Shown here: positions 46,943 to 55,591 of the stretch, piece by piece
Layout of the letters: each line of letters opens with the position of its first letter
Numbering within the stretch: position 1 is the first letter of the stretch
Source of the DNA: CAXXOK01 sp963664595
GTDB taxonomy: Bacteria; Bacillota; Clostridia; Christensenellales; Aristaeellaceae
Assembly: GCA_963664595.2 (NCBI GenBank)
Contig: CAXXOK010000010.1
Location: 1,302,001 to 1,366,000, forward strand
DNA length: 64,000 bases
Reading direction: 5' to 3'
The notes under the pieces: generated by a model
The model's database searches: none
What the model was told of the DNA's origin: nothing
Seen by the model: the letters and a program-made list of their open reading frames with translations, nothing else
Translations under genes and position numbers: made by a program

Positions 46943-48148
46943 TTACAAAACTTTTGTCTTGGGCATATCGGGATGATTGGGACCGAAATGCTTGAGCATC
47001 ACAAGCGGTTCTACAGCGCTGGTATTGGTAATCCGCACGCCCTCGCTGGCCGCCCGGTGCGTTACAAAGAATTCGTCGCTGGAAAGCTCGCTAAAACGCA
47101 GCAGGGTGGGCGTTTCGCAGTCATACGTGCCGAATTTTCCATGTCCCTGCACCAAAATCACGCCATACGCCGCATTGTCCGCAATCGTTACCGTCTGTCC
47201 GGGCATCACTGTGAGCTCCTTGGCTGCCACATAATCGTTGGCGTAAACGATCCATTTTTCGACGCACCCGTCCGGCGCACCGTTAATTACAATCGGCGGG
47301 CGGAAGTAATGCTTGCGATAATCAGGATCTACGTTCTTTTCCCAGTCCAGCAGCGAGAAGATATAGTCCACGTCGTCCTTCTTGTCCTGGGGGCAGTTTT
47401 CATTCAGGAAGAACTTGGAGTATACCTCGCCGGAGGCAACGTTCTCATACACGGAGTTGACATCGCTGTTCCACTGCGGTTCATACGTCAGATACGAGCC
47501 GGGCGCGTGGACAACGCCAGCAGGCGTGTACCAGCCCGTACCCAGTTCAATACGGAATGCCCGGGACAGCTCGGTAATCCGGGTGTCTCTGTTTTCAAAG
47601 TCGCGCAACCGCTCCTTCACTTCCTCGGGCTTCACCTCCGGCGAGAAGCCAAAATACGTCGCGGAAAACGTGCCCGGATGGTTGTTGAGCTGATGCGGGA
47701 AGTAATAGCACTCCGGCTTACCCAGCCGGTTCACATTCGCCGCCTTGTCAAACGTCAGGTGCACATGATGAAACAACGGCACGTTGTAATCAAAAAACTT
47801 GGAATACATCGGCCACGTGCCAAACTTCTCCTGAAGCTCCGTGCCAATCGCCGCATCGCCCAGCTGCGCAACCGCATCCCTGAGGGTGAAGCGGTTATCG
47901 GGATCGTCGTGGGGCACCACATAGCTCAGGCCTTCGTCCGGCGCGGCCAGTGGGCCGTTATTGGCGGTGATTACGGAAGAAAACCAGCGCTCCTTGATTG
48001 CGCCCCGTTTTGTGCCCAGGGCGAAATAATCGTCCGGATGCAATTTCAGGCGATGTCCTGGCTCCGAAAACAGGCGAGGCACGAAAACAGGCGCTAACCT
48101 GAATATTCCCTTGCCTTTTTGAAATGTGTCCATGATTCTGTCGGTCAT
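46943..48148 (-). CDS. Cupin protein resembling class I mannose-6-phosphate isomerase
   Basis: A 401-residue protein of the PMI type I superfamily fold. Visible marks: YYFPHQLNNHPG, TYFGFSPEVKPEEVKERL, GTGWYTPAGVVHAPGSYLTYEPQWNSDVNSVYEN with cupin metal ligands (His and Glu), and a C-terminal second cupin (VMPGQTVTIADNAAYGVILVQGHG). The start is ATG 48148 because AGGAGG is 8 nt upstream. In this operon it may act as the aldose-ketose isomerase that makes the ketose for LyxK, since no other isomerase is present. That activity is inferred. Confidence 0.72.
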   Translation of the reverse strand: MTDRIMDTFQKGKGIFRLAPVFVPRLFSEPGHRLKLHPDDYFALGTKRGAIKERWFSSVITANNGPLAAPDEGLSYVVPHDDPDNRFTLRDAVAQLGDAAIGTELQEKFGTWPMYSKFFDYNVPLFHHVHLTFDKAANVNRLGKPECYYFPHQLNNHPGTFSATYFGFSPEVKPEEVKERLRDFENRDTRITELSRAFRIELGTGWYTPAGVVHAPGSYLTYEPQWNSDVNSVYENVASGEVYSKFFLNENCPQDKKDDVDYIFSLLDWEKNVDPDYRKHYFRPPIVINGAPDGCVEKWIVYANDYVAAKELTVMPGQTVTIADNAAYGVILVQGHGKFGTYDCETPTLLRFSELSSDEFFVTHRAASEGVRITNTSAVEPLVMLKHFGPNHPDMPKTKVL

Positions 48149-48171
48149 TTGCATATCCTCCTGAATAGCCT

Positions 48172-49071
48172 TTATTCTTTGACGGACCCTGCCGTAATAC
48201 CGCTGATGAAGAGATTTTGCAGCAGCAGGTACATGATAATGATGGGAATGCTGATAATACATAGCGCCGCGAACAGGTAATTGTAGCTGACCGACGAATA
48301 TGCCTTGAAAAAGCTGGTCAGCCCAAGCGTTACCGTCCGATTTCGAGGTGATACAAGGTAGATCAGCGGCGTGAAATAATCGTTCCATATCTGCATGAAC
48401 TGAAAAATGAGCACGGTTGCCAGCCCTGGGATGCTCAGCGGAAGGCAGATTTGGTAAATGATCCGCAGCCTGCTGGCGCCGTCGATATGCGCGGCTTCAT
48501 CCAGTGTGATGGGAATACGGCTGATGAAGCTGGTCAGCAGGAACACGGAAAACGGGATGCCACCGTTGATATACAGGATGACGCACGCCCAGATATTGTC
48601 GCTCAGCCCGATCTGGCGGATGAGCTTGTACTGGGGAATCATCACCACCTGTCCCAGCGGCACCAGCATGAGCGTCACAAACAGCGTCATCAGGAAATTC
48701 CGCCCGATGAACTTGATTCTGGACAGGGTGAACGAGGTCAGGTATGCCAGAAACGTAATGCCGACTAAACTGGATAGTGTAATAATAAAGCTGTTGATCA
48801 GCGTTGTGCCGATCGAGGCCTTTACCCAGGCGTAGGAGTAATTTTCCACCAAAGCGATCTGATCCCAGGGGATGAGGATGGAATACATATTGGACGCGAC
48901 CGCTTGCTCTGATTTAAGCGATACGCTGATCATCCACGATAAGGGGTACAAGATGATCACTGTTCCCAAAATCAATACGGTAAACTGGACAACGCGATAC
49001 AGTGGGCTTTTGTACAGCTTTGTCGGTTTCTGCTTGGGCGCCCGGCGCCGTTTGCGAAGATTGAGCTCCAT
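48172..49071 (-). CDS. CUT1 ABC transporter permease (MalG type)
   Basis: A 299-residue permease with six helices after a basic N-terminal tail. Coupling loop: ITLDEAAHIDGASRLRIIYQICLPLSIPG. AAGGAGG before ATG 49071. Pairs with the next upstream permease. No ATPase gene in the operon. Confidence 0.9.
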   Translation of the reverse strand: MELNLRKRRRAPKQKPTKLYKSPLYRVVQFTVLILGTVIILYPLSWMISVSLKSEQAVASNMYSILIPWDQIALVENYSYAWVKASIGTTLINSFIITLSSLVGITFLAYLTSFTLSRIKFIGRNFLMTLFVTLMLVPLGQVVMIPQYKLIRQIGLSDNIWACVILYINGGIPFSVFLLTSFISRIPITLDEAAHIDGASRLRIIYQICLPLSIPGLATVLIFQFMQIWNDYFTPLIYLVSPRNRTVTLGLTSFFKAYSSVSYNYLFAALCIISIPIIIMYLLLQNLFISGITAGSVKE

Positions 49072-49083
49072 AGTATCGCCTCC

Positions 49084-50019
49084 TTACGTCCCTGTATTTT
49101 CTCTGGCGCGGTTCATCCACTTGATCATAAAGGTTGTGATAATTAAAATAATGAAGAACAGCAGAATGTTGATCGCCGTTGCGTAGCCGAAGCGGTTGGA
49201 TGACCCGAACGCGGTTTCATACACGTAAATGGCGATAACCTTCGTCATGTTGTACGGACCGCCGCCGGTCATCACATAGATAAGGTCGAACACCGATACG
49301 GCGCCTGTCATACAGAAAATCATATTGGTCAGGGTGATGGAATACATCTGCGGGATGATAATATATCGAAGTTGCTGACGGTCGTTGGCGCCGTCAACAA
49401 TCGCTGCTTCGTACAGTTCGTTGGGGATCGTTTGCATCCCAGCCAGGTAAATTACCACGTGGTAGCCTGTCCAGCGCCAGATATCCACGATAATAATGCA
49501 GTACATAGCGAGTTTGGCGTTGCCGAGCCATGTGATCATATTGCTCTGATCCATCAGGTTGAGTTTAAATAAAATCGAATTGATCAATCCGGAAGACGGA
49601 GAGTAAATCCATTTCCACAGCATGCCGATCGCGACGAAGGACATCATGACCGGAACGAAATACACGGCACGGAAAAACGCGATGCCACGGAATTTCTCAT
49701 TCAGAAACAGCGCGATTACAAACCCCAGGAACACCTTGATGACGACGGTGAAAACGCCGAACTGCAGGTTGTGGCCCAGATACTTCCACACCTTGGCGTC
49801 GTTGACCAGCCGCACGAAGTTCTTCAGCCCGACGTATTCCGCGTCGGTAAATCCGTCCCAGTTGGTCATGGAAATAATAAACGCGTTGATGAAGGGGTAT
49901 ACGGTGAAAACCAAAAATAGCATCAGCGTAGGGAGCAAAAACGTATAGGCAGCGACGTTGGTTTTCAAGGTGTTGCGCGACAGTCGCCGGTGTGCAAGCA
50001 TATGGTTTGCCTGCGGCAT
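49084..50019 (-). CDS. CUT1 ABC transporter permease (MalF type)
   Basis: A 311-residue permease. NVAAYTFLLPTLMLFLVFTVYPF at the start and loop NELYEAAIVDGANDRQQLRYIIIPQM. The start is placed at ATG 50019 (MPQANHM), as GGAGGG lies 6 nt upstream, while the ATG at 50025 touches it. It follows the binding protein gene after a strong hairpin. Confidence 0.9.
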   Translation of the reverse strand: MPQANHMLAHRRLSRNTLKTNVAAYTFLLPTLMLFLVFTVYPFINAFIISMTNWDGFTDAEYVGLKNFVRLVNDAKVWKYLGHNLQFGVFTVVIKVFLGFVIALFLNEKFRGIAFFRAVYFVPVMMSFVAIGMLWKWIYSPSSGLINSILFKLNLMDQSNMITWLGNAKLAMYCIIIVDIWRWTGYHVVIYLAGMQTIPNELYEAAIVDGANDRQQLRYIIIPQMYSITLTNMIFCMTGAVSVFDLIYVMTGGGPYNMTKVIAIYVYETAFGSSNRFGYATAINILLFFIILIITTFMIKWMNRARENTGT

Positions 50020-50111
50020 GGCCATCCCTCCAATTTATCAAAGAGCAAACCGGGTCCTTGCCTGCTGTCTGCTCCGGGAGTATGCCGGCGTTGCCTTACC
50101 GGCGGGATAAA

Positions 50112-50136
50112 CCCGGGGCGGTTTCCCCGCCCCGGG
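50112..50136 (-). terminator. Attenuator hairpin between binding protein and permeases
   Basis: CCCGGGGCGG (50112-50121) pairs with CCGCCCCGGG (50127-50136), a 10-bp all-GC-rich stem. The same arrangement occurs at 37795-37822 in the other CUT1 operon. Confidence 0.75.
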
Positions 50137-50170
50137 CCGCGCCGGGTATTACGCCGACTGTAAACGGAGT

Positions 50171-51463
50171 TTATTCGAACACATAGCCGTTCATCACGAG
50201 ATCGTCCAGTGTTTCCTGAATATATTCCATCGCGCCCTGGGCGTCGATCTGCCCGCCAACAACAGCCTGGATCATTTCCTTGAACGCGTCGGTCACCGAG
50301 CTCGGCCAGTACCAGTCCAGCCAAACATTGGCGTTGCCAACCATTTCACCGATCTGCGCGTCCAGCGGATCAACCTCGATGCCATCAGGCACGGAGAATT
50401 CCTTCACCGGCGGATAGACCGAACCGATAATATCCTGCTCCAGGAGATACTTGAAGCGGTAGTCTTCCTGCTGCTGCGTCTGCGTAAGGTAGTCGATCAG
50501 CTTCAGGGCGAGGTCCTTGTTTTCGGAGCCGGAGTAGACCGACAGGGCAGAGCCGGACGCGGCGCCGGTCACATAGCTCAGGTTGCCGGACGCGTTTTCA
50601 GAGAGTTTAGGCATCGGCATAATGCCCAGCGTATCGGCGTCCATGCCGCCGTTGCGGAAAGTAGCCAAATCCCAGATGCCGGTGTAGATCATGGCAACCT
50701 GGCCGTCGATGAATGCCTGCACGGAACTCTCCCGGTCATAGGCGTTGACGCCATCCACAAAGATACCGTCCGCGCCGAGGCGCCCGAGAATGCTCATGGC
50801 CTCCACCGAAGCGGGATCGGTAAATTTCGCTTCACCCTTGAGGATGGCGAACGTTGTATCCACCGCCTGGTCGCCCGTGGTCTGCCGCAGCAGCGCAAAA
50901 TACCAACTCGGCCACATATAGGTCACAGCGCCACAATGGATCAGCGTGCCGACGCCGATCGCGTCAAACGCCGCCTTGCAGGCTTCCAGCTCGTTCCAGT
51001 TGGTAGGCATGGCCGCGCCGACCTGATCAAAGAGCTTCTTGTTGTAGAACATGGCCATGGTCGTACCATCGGTATTGGGCACCGCGTATAGACGATCATT
51101 GATCTCAAACGTCTTGTACGACTGATCGTAGAAGCGGTCCATGTAGTTCACAGAACCGGTCAAATCCATCAGCATGCCCTTTTTCGCCAGGCCGCGGACA
51201 TCCTGGCCGTTGATGTCGATCACGTCAACCTGTGCGCCGCCGTTTGCGATAACGGTGAAATACGGCAGGAAATCTTCACTGAGCACGGAAACGATCACAA
51301 CTTCACAATCGTTCGCCGCCTCAAACGCATCAAACAGGCCCGCGTTTTCCTCGGTGTAGCCTACAGCCAGTACATATAGCTGCGTGGGGCCGTCTGCCAG
51401 TGCGGCGGGAACCAGTGAAAGCAGCAGGACGGCGGTCATAACGATACCTAGAAATCTTTTCAT
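50171..51463 (-). CDS. CUT1 carbohydrate-binding protein
   Basis: A 430-residue extracellular binding protein. Signal peptide 1-23 (MKRFLGIVMTAVLLLSLVPA, cleavage after ALA), no lipobox cysteine. SBP_bac_1 features: DAFEAANDCEVVIVSV, YAVPNTDGTTMAMFYNKKLFDQVG, and AFIDGQVAMIYTGIWDLATF. The start at 51463 follows AGGAGG. First gene of an eight-gene operon. Likely repressed by the divergent LacI protein. Confidence 0.9.
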   Translation of the reverse strand: MKRFLGIVMTAVLLLSLVPAALADGPTQLYVLAVGYTEENAGLFDAFEAANDCEVVIVSVLSEDFLPYFTVIANGGAQVDVIDINGQDVRGLAKKGMLMDLTGSVNYMDRFYDQSYKTFEINDRLYAVPNTDGTTMAMFYNKKLFDQVGAAMPTNWNELEACKAAFDAIGVGTLIHCGAVTYMWPSWYFALLRQTTGDQAVDTTFAILKGEAKFTDPASVEAMSILGRLGADGIFVDGVNAYDRESSVQAFIDGQVAMIYTGIWDLATFRNGGMDADTLGIMPMPKLSENASGNLSYVTGAASGSALSVYSGSENKDLALKLIDYLTQTQQQEDYRFKYLLEQDIIGSVYPPVKEFSVPDGIEVDPLDAQIGEMVGNANVWLDWYWPSSVTDAFKEMIQAVVGGQIDAQGAMEYIQETLDDLVMNGYVFE

Positions 51464-51589
51464 GTGAATAGAGGCCTCCTTTTTTATTGGGTGTTTTTTT
51501 TGCTTGAGTTGATTTGCCAAGCCGATAAACTGTATGTGTCCTCCCTTCCCAGATCGTCTCTTGTCTTAAGTTTGTATAATGCACGAGTT

Positions 51590-51610
51590 GCATTAAAAAC
51601 GTTTTTATGC
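51590..51610 (-). promoter_or_regulatory. LacI-type operator O1 before the binding-protein operon
   Basis: Near-perfect palindrome centred on AAAAACGTTTTT at 51600/51601 (outer arms GCAT and ATGC). It lies in the leader or promoter of the minus-strand operon. A possible promoter upstream on the minus strand is TTGACA (51734-51739), 17 nt, TTAAAT (51711-51716), with lower certainty. Confidence 0.7.
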
Positions 51611-51828
51611 ACTCCCAAATTTAAAACTCTCCGGAGATATATTTCTGTTGGAATTAAGTAATTCCACAAATTTTGACGTAAAATATTGTTTGATTTATGG
51701 ATCGCTGACAATTTAACACAACTATCATACCCTTGTCAACCCTAATTCCGTGTATTCCAGAAAAAATCGTTTTTACTGTTTATTGGCAAAAGATTGTTCA
51801 TTTTACCTCATTTCCTTTGCCAGCATGC

Positions 51829-51857
51829 TTGATTCCGATCATTATATCCGCTATACT
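51829..51857 (+). promoter_or_regulatory. Promoter of the second lacI gene
   Basis: TTGATT (51829-51834), 17-nt spacer, TATACT (51852-51857). Confidence 0.7.
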
Positions 51858-51902
51858 AGTAACGTTTCTTGGATTGCACGGTTTATTACAAAAACGTTTA
51901 TC
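51858..51902 (+). promoter_or_regulatory. Operators O2 and O3 at the second lacI gene
   Basis: AGTAACGTTTCTTG (centre 51863/51864) and CAAAAACGTTTATC (centre 51895/51896), 32 bp apart, about three helical turns. O2 covers the predicted start point. Together with O1 they suggest autorepression and looping across the divergent region. Confidence 0.65.
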
Positions 51903-51936
51903 TGCTGTATACCAGGATAAAGGGAAGTGATTTTTA

Positions 51937-52992
51937 TTGTCTGGTCGGCCCGCATCCATCAAAGATGTTGCGTTGCATTCCGGCACATCCATCGCCACGG
52001 TATCCAACGTGCTCAATGAAAGAGGGAACGTGAGCGAAGATCTTCGTGGCCGTGTGCTCAAATCCGCGCGGGAGCTCGGGTATTCAGCCAGCCCGATTGC
52101 GCGCAGTATGCGCAGCCATAAAACAAACACGATCTGCGTGGTCGTATCGGACATCAACTGTATCTTCTTTGCCCCGGTGTTAAAGGGCATCCAAAAGGTT
52201 TTATCCGACGCGCAGTACAACATCATTTTCTACGATTCGAATTACGATCCTGAATTGGAGCATAAATACATCATCGCCGCCAAGAGCAACTGGGCGGACG
52301 GGCTGATACTGGCCGGACTTGCAAACTCGCAAAACCTGGATTTTTACAGACAGGTTCTTTCATCCGATCACAGATATTTCCCTGCCGTCAATTTGGAAAG
52401 TGATTTAACGGAATGCGGATACGATTCGGTATTGATAGACGGCCGCCAAGCCGCCTATACCGCTACCAGCCATTTGCTGGAGCTCGACTGCCACAATATC
52501 GTACATATTAAGGCGCCTGCGATTACTGGCGCTTCCTCCGAGCGCTTCCAGGGATATTCCGAGGCTCTGGCATCCGCCGGTATTCAGGTTAATCCCGCAT
52601 TGGTACATACGGGAGATTTCTCAGCCATCAGCGGTTATAATATTGTTCATGAACTGATTCGCACCCGTGTAAAGTTCGATGGTATTTTCGCCGCTAATGA
52701 TCAGATGGCAGTCGGTGCGCTGCGAGCGCTGCACGATGTCGGTATTTCTGTTCCGGAGGCTGTAAAAGTCGTGGGGTATGATAACACCTTTATTGCTTCT
52801 ATTGTGCACCCAGCGCTCACCACGATTAGCGTGCCGGGTTATAAAATGGGCATGCTTGCCGCTAAACAGCTTCTGGATCGCATTGAAAATAAAGCCATGA
52901 AACCAGTCAACATTCATTTGGATTACGAATTGGTCATTCGGCGCTCGACCATTGCTTCATCACGAACCAACTGGGACATGGAATACTGGTAG
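51937..52992 (+). CDS. LacI-family repressor of the LyxK/UlaE operon
   Basis: A 351-residue repressor. DNA-binding part ASIKDVALHSGTSIATVSNVLNERGNVSEDLRGRV and hinge YSASPIARSMRSHKTNTICVVV; effector domain with ADGLILAGLANSQ, IFAANDQMAVGALRALHDVG, and VVGYDNTFIASIVHPALTTIS. The start is TTG 51937 after AAAGGGAAG. Divergent from the SBP operon with three operator-like palindromes between them, so it most likely controls that operon and itself. Confidence 0.9.
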   Translation: MSGRPASIKDVALHSGTSIATVSNVLNERGNVSEDLRGRVLKSARELGYSASPIARSMRSHKTNTICVVVSDINCIFFAPVLKGIQKVLSDAQYNIIFYDSNYDPELEHKYIIAAKSNWADGLILAGLANSQNLDFYRQVLSSDHRYFPAVNLESDLTECGYDSVLIDGRQAAYTATSHLLELDCHNIVHIKAPAITGASSERFQGYSEALASAGIQVNPALVHTGDFSAISGYNIVHELIRTRVKFDGIFAANDQMAVGALRALHDVGISVPEAVKVVGYDNTFIASIVHPALTTISVPGYKMGMLAAKQLLDRIENKAMKPVNIHLDYELVIRRSTIASSRTNWDMEYW

Positions 52993-53194
52993 ATCGTCAC
53001 AAGCCGCACATGCGATCTACCTGATTGAATACGCTGAGGACTGGTCCGTATCCAGTGCCTATCTCAGTAAACAATCCCTGTAGGCATTTCTTGACAAAGC
53101 CGCCTGACGCAACATTCGGAGCTGTGAAATTGCAACCTTAATTTCACACGAGTCGAACCATCCCCCTAAAACCATGATTGATGCGTAAATCCCA
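52993..53194. other. Intergenic region with no recognised gene
   Basis: About 200 nt after the lacI gene. No clear terminator or gene. It leads into the decayed zone. Confidence 0.4.
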
Positions 53195-53310
53195 GGCGAA
53201 CGGTGAATAACAAACTTGTACGATGCTGAGCAGGATTTTCATCAGGCAGCGCTTGAGGAACCGAAGCAGTGGGAGCACTTCGCCGGGAATCCGACAGGAT
53301 CAGGATGCTG
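53195..53310 (+). repeat. Diverged copy D of the palindromic element
   Basis: GGCGAACGGTGAATAACAAAC, CTTGTACGATGCTGAG, GGATTTTCATCAGG and GGAACCGAAGCAGTGG occur in the same order as in copies B1/B2, at roughly 70 percent similarity by eye. The right end is not recognisable. Confidence 0.45.
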
Positions 53311-53338
53311 TAACTGCAGCCAGCGCCGTGCGCAGCTA

Positions 53339-54451
53339 TTACTCATATTGCCCCAATGCCATGCTCTTTTCAATATAATAACGGTAAGATTCATAATCCA
53401 TTGTTTTGGGGATGGAATGACCGAGGGCAGCACATAATTATAGCCTTGCTTTGCCAATGGAATTTCCGCTTTCAATTCAGCGTCGATGTTTGCCCTATCA
53501 TTGGAGTAGATCGTACGTACGTCGATGCCACCCATAAAGGCAATGCGGTCTCCGTATTGCTTATGCAACGCAACCAAATTCCCCGTGCTTCACCTCAATG
53601 ACTTGTAAACAGTCAATGCCCGCATCAATCATTTACGGCAATAAGAGCGCTATATAGCCGCATGAGTGCATGATCACCAGCAATCCGATGATTTTTTTAT
53701 AACCGATTATGTGTTTGTGCACAGGCTGAATGATTTCGCAGTACATCTTCAGAAACATAAAGGGGCGTCCCTTATACCCCATGTCCTCTTAATACCAAAT
53801 ACCATCCGGCAGGCCTTCCTCCTCAAAGAGTATTTTCTCCATATCCACAATCAGCTTGGCATAAGTCATGGCCATGTCCTGTACCCACTTGGGATCTAGT
53901 ACCATTCTCATCAGCATATGCTCATGGTCGCAGACAGGAACAATATATGCAAATACATTGGAGCTCTTCACGCACAAAAAACGCCCATCCATGCCCGCGT
54001 GCTTTTATAAACTTGTAGCCTTCAAAGTCGATACGGCGACGCTCTGGTTTCAAAAGAGGTTTGATCTTCTCCTCCCACTCCTCGTAGCAGGTAACGCTGA
54101 AGTTCACATGTTCCGGGGTGGAATCATGATGCTTATGCCTTTTAATCGTTACTCCGTTTCCGTCCAGAAAGGTAATGGTGTCTTCTGTTTCCGCTACGGT
54201 TTTGCGTTCAAAATACAAATTCGCCATCATATTAACCAAGGAAGTGGCAGAATATCAAACCCGAAATGCCGACCCATATCCTCGTCGTGCTTAATGTGGC
54301 CTTGGCTTTCCCAGTGCTTTTGGGTATCACTCCAGAAATGTTCAAACAGGCCGATCCGATTCATCGGTTGATGCTTGAGTATGCGGCTGATGCGTTCCTT
54401 CCCTGTCATAGCCGTACCCACGGCTGGATTATGAAAATCATCTTGTCCCAT
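53339..54451 (-). pseudogene. Uroporphyrinogen decarboxylase (URO-D)-family protein, decayed
   Basis: Fragments in changing frames give one protein: MTGKERISRILKHQPMNRIG and FEHFWSDTQKHW at the start, then YEEWEEKIKPLLKPERRRID, then DPKWVQDMAMTYAKLIVDM, and YGDRIAFMGGIDVRTIYSND near the end. This matches URO-D/methyltransferase-like proteins found beside sugar or methyl metabolism genes, not the haem enzyme itself. At least three frame changes and a stop in about 1.1 kb show real decay. Original start probably ATG 54451 with GGAGG upstream. Confidence 0.75.
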
Positions 54452-54555
54452 TTTCAAGTTCCACCTCCAGGTTTCTCGTCTTATCGAAAATGTCTTTCAT
54501 TTAGCTATATAAACGACTGCGGATGATCCCATTTTTATGGCCGTAAACCCTGCCG

Positions 54556-54890
54556 CTATCCATGGGCCTGCACACCATTCACAAAAACCATGGCGATATG
54601 AATCCGGTCGTCAAAGATGTAGATATCAGCGTCCATACCCACTTCCAAAGCGCCTTTGCTTTTAACGCCGATGATGCAGACACGGATTGTGCTCATCAGC
54701 TTCACAGCGTCCGTCAGAGGAACGCCCGCATGGATCAGCGTTAGAACACACCGATCCGCTGTGCATACGCTTTCTGCAAACGCATTTTTGCCCGGCAGCA
54801 TCGCAACACCGTTGGTGATAACGGCATCCTGCCCATTTTTCTGGTTGCCAAGCTTTACATGCGTGCCATCCGCAAGCCCGCATCCCGCAT
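54556..54890 (-). pseudogene. N-acetylglucosamine-6-phosphate deacetylase (NagA) C-terminal remnant
   Basis: About 110 residues with AGLADGTHVKLGNQKNG, ITNGVAMLPGKNAFAESV, LIHAGVPLTDAVKLMS and GALEVGMDADIYIFDD, the typical end of NagA. The N-terminal two thirds, including the metal site, is missing and replaced by a transposase fragment. Non-functional. Confidence 0.75.
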
Positions 54891-54898
54891 CGCGTCGA

Positions 54899-55405
54899 TC
54901 ACCGCACATGAACGATCAATGGGCTTGCCTTTTTCTGCTTGTTGACCTTGGCTTTCACGTGTGTTGAATCGGTGTAAAGAATCTCACCGCCGACCAACTT
55001 CTTTTCAACCGCTTGCCGAAGGATTTCGTTGAAAATCTGCTAGGGGATATCGTTGTCCCTGAAGCGGCGCTTGCAATTGACGCTCAGCGTGGTCGCGTCC
55101 GGTGCTTTCTGCGTTATATTCAGGCCGTAGAACCATTTGTAGGCCAGATTGAAATTGACCTCTTTCTCCAGCCGCCGCTCCGAACGGATGCCATACAAAT
55201 AGCCCACAAACAGCATCCGGAAAAGTGTTTCCGGGTCGATGGCCGGGCGGCCGTTGTCGGGACAATACAGCGGTTCGCAAAGGCGAAGTATGAACGAAAT
55301 ATCTACGCAGCAGTTGATTTTACGTAGCAGATGACCCTGCGGAATCATCTCCCCTCGTATCACCAGCTCCATAGTTTGCTGTTGCTCCCGGTTCTTTTCG
55401 TACAT
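54899..55405 (-). mobile_element. IS1182-family transposase fragment with internal TAG
   Basis: The N-terminal DUF772 part is clear: GRPAIDPETLFRMLFVGYLYGIRSERRLEKEV, then FNLAYKWFYGL. An in-frame TAG occurs at 55040-55042 (likely from CAG), after which the same frame continues IFNEILRQAVEKKLVGGEILYTDSTHVKAKVNKQKK and stops at 54899. The catalytic C-terminal half is lost and joined to the NagA remnant. Dead element; terminal repeats not found. Confidence 0.8.
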
Positions 55406-55492
55406 GCCGATCGCCGCCTATACCTTGCTTTTATTGCGTTTCCTTGCTGTTATGATTCGAAGTTGGAGACTCGTTTTCTTGCTTTTTTCCTA

Positions 55493-55530
55493 TAAAAAAG
55501 ACCGCTGACATTGAGGTTTGTCGGCGGTCT
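55493..55530 (-). terminator. Terminator of the GH3 gene
   Basis: Minus strand AGACCGCCGAC pairs with GTCAGCGGTCT (55499-55530) and is followed by six T. Confidence 0.88.
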
Positions 55531-55532
55531 GA

Positions 55533-55562
55533 GGAATGCCCCTGACTAGTCAGGGGCATTCC
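55533..55562. repeat. Perfect palindrome next to the GH3 terminator
   Basis: A 30-nt perfect palindrome, arms GGAATGCCCCTGACT, centred at 55547/55548, just before the terminator stem. It can add a second hairpin to the mRNA 3' end. Confidence 0.8.
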
Positions 55563-55591
55563 CGGAAAATGTTCGCGATGGAAGATGCTTG

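Noticed and set aside
41227..55042. Recoding of TAG as an amino acid, suggested by in-frame TAG at 41227 and 55040
   Set aside because: Intact genes such as the ABC ATPase (18320-18322) and the second LacI gene end naturally in TAG, so TAG acts as a stop here; the two cases are a possible mutation and a dead transposase.
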